Position numbers and translations under genes: made by a program. 64,000 nucleotides of DNA from Candidatus Stoquefichus sp. (lineage in GTDB: Bacteria; Bacillota_I; Bacilli_A; Erysipelotrichales; Coprobacillaceae), in contig JAETUM010000008.1 of NCBI GenBank assembly GCA_021768625.1, positions 1 through 64,000 of the forward strand. Reading direction: 5' to 3'. Shown piece after piece: positions 62,872 to 64,000 of the stretch (positions are counted from its first letter, which is position 1; each line of letters opens with the position of its first letter). Under the pieces are notes generated by a model. The model was not told the DNA's origin. It ran no database searches and worked only from the letters and a program-made list of their open reading frames with translations.

Positions 62872-64000
62872 AATAACATTATTTAAAAAGATATTTTTAA
62901 TTATATTTTTAGGGTTATTGTGTGTTGAGGGATTTCATATTTATTTAGACTTCCAAGAAACAGCAAGAAGTATAGCAGAAAGTAATATAACTGATTTAAC
63001 AATTGATAGATTACTAGAATTAAATTATCAACTGACTAATAAATATAAAGATGTTGAGGATCAATTTTTTACTTTAGTAAAAGATACATTTCAAGATACA
63101 CCAGGATATAGTGCAGTGGTTAATGAAAATAGCCAAATTGTTTATGATAATTTTATATCTTATGACACAGAACAACAAATGGTATTGACCCATAAAACCA
63201 AGCCAGAAGAGATTGAAGTTATACAGCTTGATCAATTATCTCAACAACATATTCAACAACTTAATCAGTATATTAGAAAAGTATACGAAGAAGACAATTG
63301 TAAAGAATTTTCTATATACATATCAAAATCAAAAAATAAAATAACTTACTTTAAAATAAATCAACAAGAGATTATTAATGAAAATTATACTTCAATAAAA
63401 GAGTATTCTTTAACAGAATATATTTCAAAAGAATTAAAATACACACATACTATATCTAATGGAGATGCTTATTTACTTGATTATGAAGATATGAAAGAAA
63501 AATCAAGAAAAATTGTAGAAAAGAAAATGAAATCGCATAATGATGGATATAGTGGTAAGGTTAATATAGATTATTATTTAGATGGAAATAATTTATATAT
63601 TATTTCAGAAATATATGATAGTTATCCAAATCAAAATAATCAAGCAGTAAGCTTAGTAAAGATTGACTATGTATATCATAGTGATGGAATTGTCATGGAT
63701 ATTTTTGAAATGACAATTCAAGCCAAACAAAAAGTTTATATACTTGCTTCTTTAATGTCATTATTTATGAGTATTGTTATCTCTTATATGTTGACTAGAC
63801 GGATTAAAAAAATAGACCAAAGTACACAACAGATTGCAAACAATAACTTTAATGTTAAATTAAATGAAAAGTCTCATGATGAATTGGGAACATTATCTAA
63901 AAATATAAATATGATGAGTCAACAATTAAAACAAACAATAGAACAATTAAATCAAGAAATTGCCAAAGTTAAAGAATTAGAATCATTAAGAAAAGACTTT
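62855..64000 (+). CDS. Sensor histidine kinase, partial (runs off window)
   Basis: 382 codons from ATG 62855 (or 62852; GGATGGAGA upstream), open to the last base. N-terminal helix about 10-26, an extracellular sensor region of about 270 residues, second helix about 297-317 (VYILASLMSLFMSIVISYML), then a HAMP-like linker (TRRIKKIDQSTQQIANNNFNVKL...HDELGTLSKN) and the beginning of the dimerisation helix (KVKELESLRKDF), where an H-box would follow. It pairs with the response regulator overlapping it. Confidence 0.88.
   Translation, partial: MKKIFKITLFKKIFLIIFLGLLCVEGFHIYLDFQETARSIAESNITDLTIDRLLELNYQLTNKYKDVEDQFFTLVKDTFQDTPGYSAVVNENSQIVYDNFISYDTEQQMVLTHKTKPEEIEVIQLDQLSQQHIQQLNQYIRKVYEEDNCKEFSIYISKSKNKITYFKINQQEIINENYTSIKEYSLTEYISKELKYTHTISNGDAYLLDYEDMKEKSRKIVEKKMKSHNDGYSGKVNIDYYLDGNNLYIISEIYDSYPNQNNQAVSLVKIDYVYHSDGIVMDIFEMTIQAKQKVYILASLMSLFMSIVISYMLTRRIKKIDQSTQQIANNNFNVKLNEKSHDELGTLSKNINMMSQQLKQTIEQLNQEIAKVKELESLRKDF

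Overview
The window is AT-rich DNA with short intergenic spaces, strong AGGAGG-type ribosome sites and many hairpin-plus-T-run terminators. Together with a mannose-family PTS, HPr, LemA/DUF2207, SdpR/SdpI and HydEFG, this points to an anaerobic low-GC Firmicute. An Erysipelotrichia-type gut bacterium (Coprobacillaceae-like) is my best guess, inferred from gene content and not from a marker gene. No rRNA, tRNA or CRISPR array was seen.

Layout. 1-115: edge of an IS3-type element cutting a MATE gene. 459-4979: sugar/Amadori-type island: a SIS-domain deglycase-like gene, a GntR/UTRA repressor and a IIC-IID-IIA-IIB PTS. The two target promoters carry the same 16-bp operator. 5008-12841: housekeeping and unknown genes (GNAT, M32 carboxypeptidase, DUF5011 protein, rhomboid, YaiI, HAD, DUF4250). 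12889-17469: threonine ammonia-lyase, then a carB that lost its N-terminal end through a frameshifting deletion, behind a leader-peptide/terminator unit. 17626-23767: LemA-DUF2207, dUTPase, then pssA-psd-parA-parB. 23793-31676: ABC exporter, DegV, first GH1 phospho-glucosidase, DUF4846 lipoprotein, AzlCD, SGNH hydrolase. 31660-36535: alpha/beta hydrolase, then the [FeFe]-hydrogenase maturation operon (TM1266-like, hydE, hydG, hydF) behind a riboswitch-like leader. 36737-46535: typA, unknown membrane proteins, HPr, SdpR/SdpI with an ABC transporter. 46865-53767: two-component system, TVP38, HD protein, YbaK, phosphoglucomutase. 53999-59621: OYE-like flavoenzyme with a divergent TetR regulator, a Cys-rich small protein, a candidate structured RNA, an SDR and a cupin. 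59781-64000: second GH1 enzyme with a HAD phosphatase, then a two-component system running off the end.

Carbon control is a recurrent theme. HPr with both phosphorylation sites lies in the window, and cre-like sites occur before the second GH1 gene, a DUF6465 gene, phosphoglucomutase and the hyd operon. The two most promising undescribed elements are the terminator/antiterminator leader of the hyd operon (about 32437-32550) and a roughly 200-nt structured, independently promoted RNA candidate at about 57527-57730.
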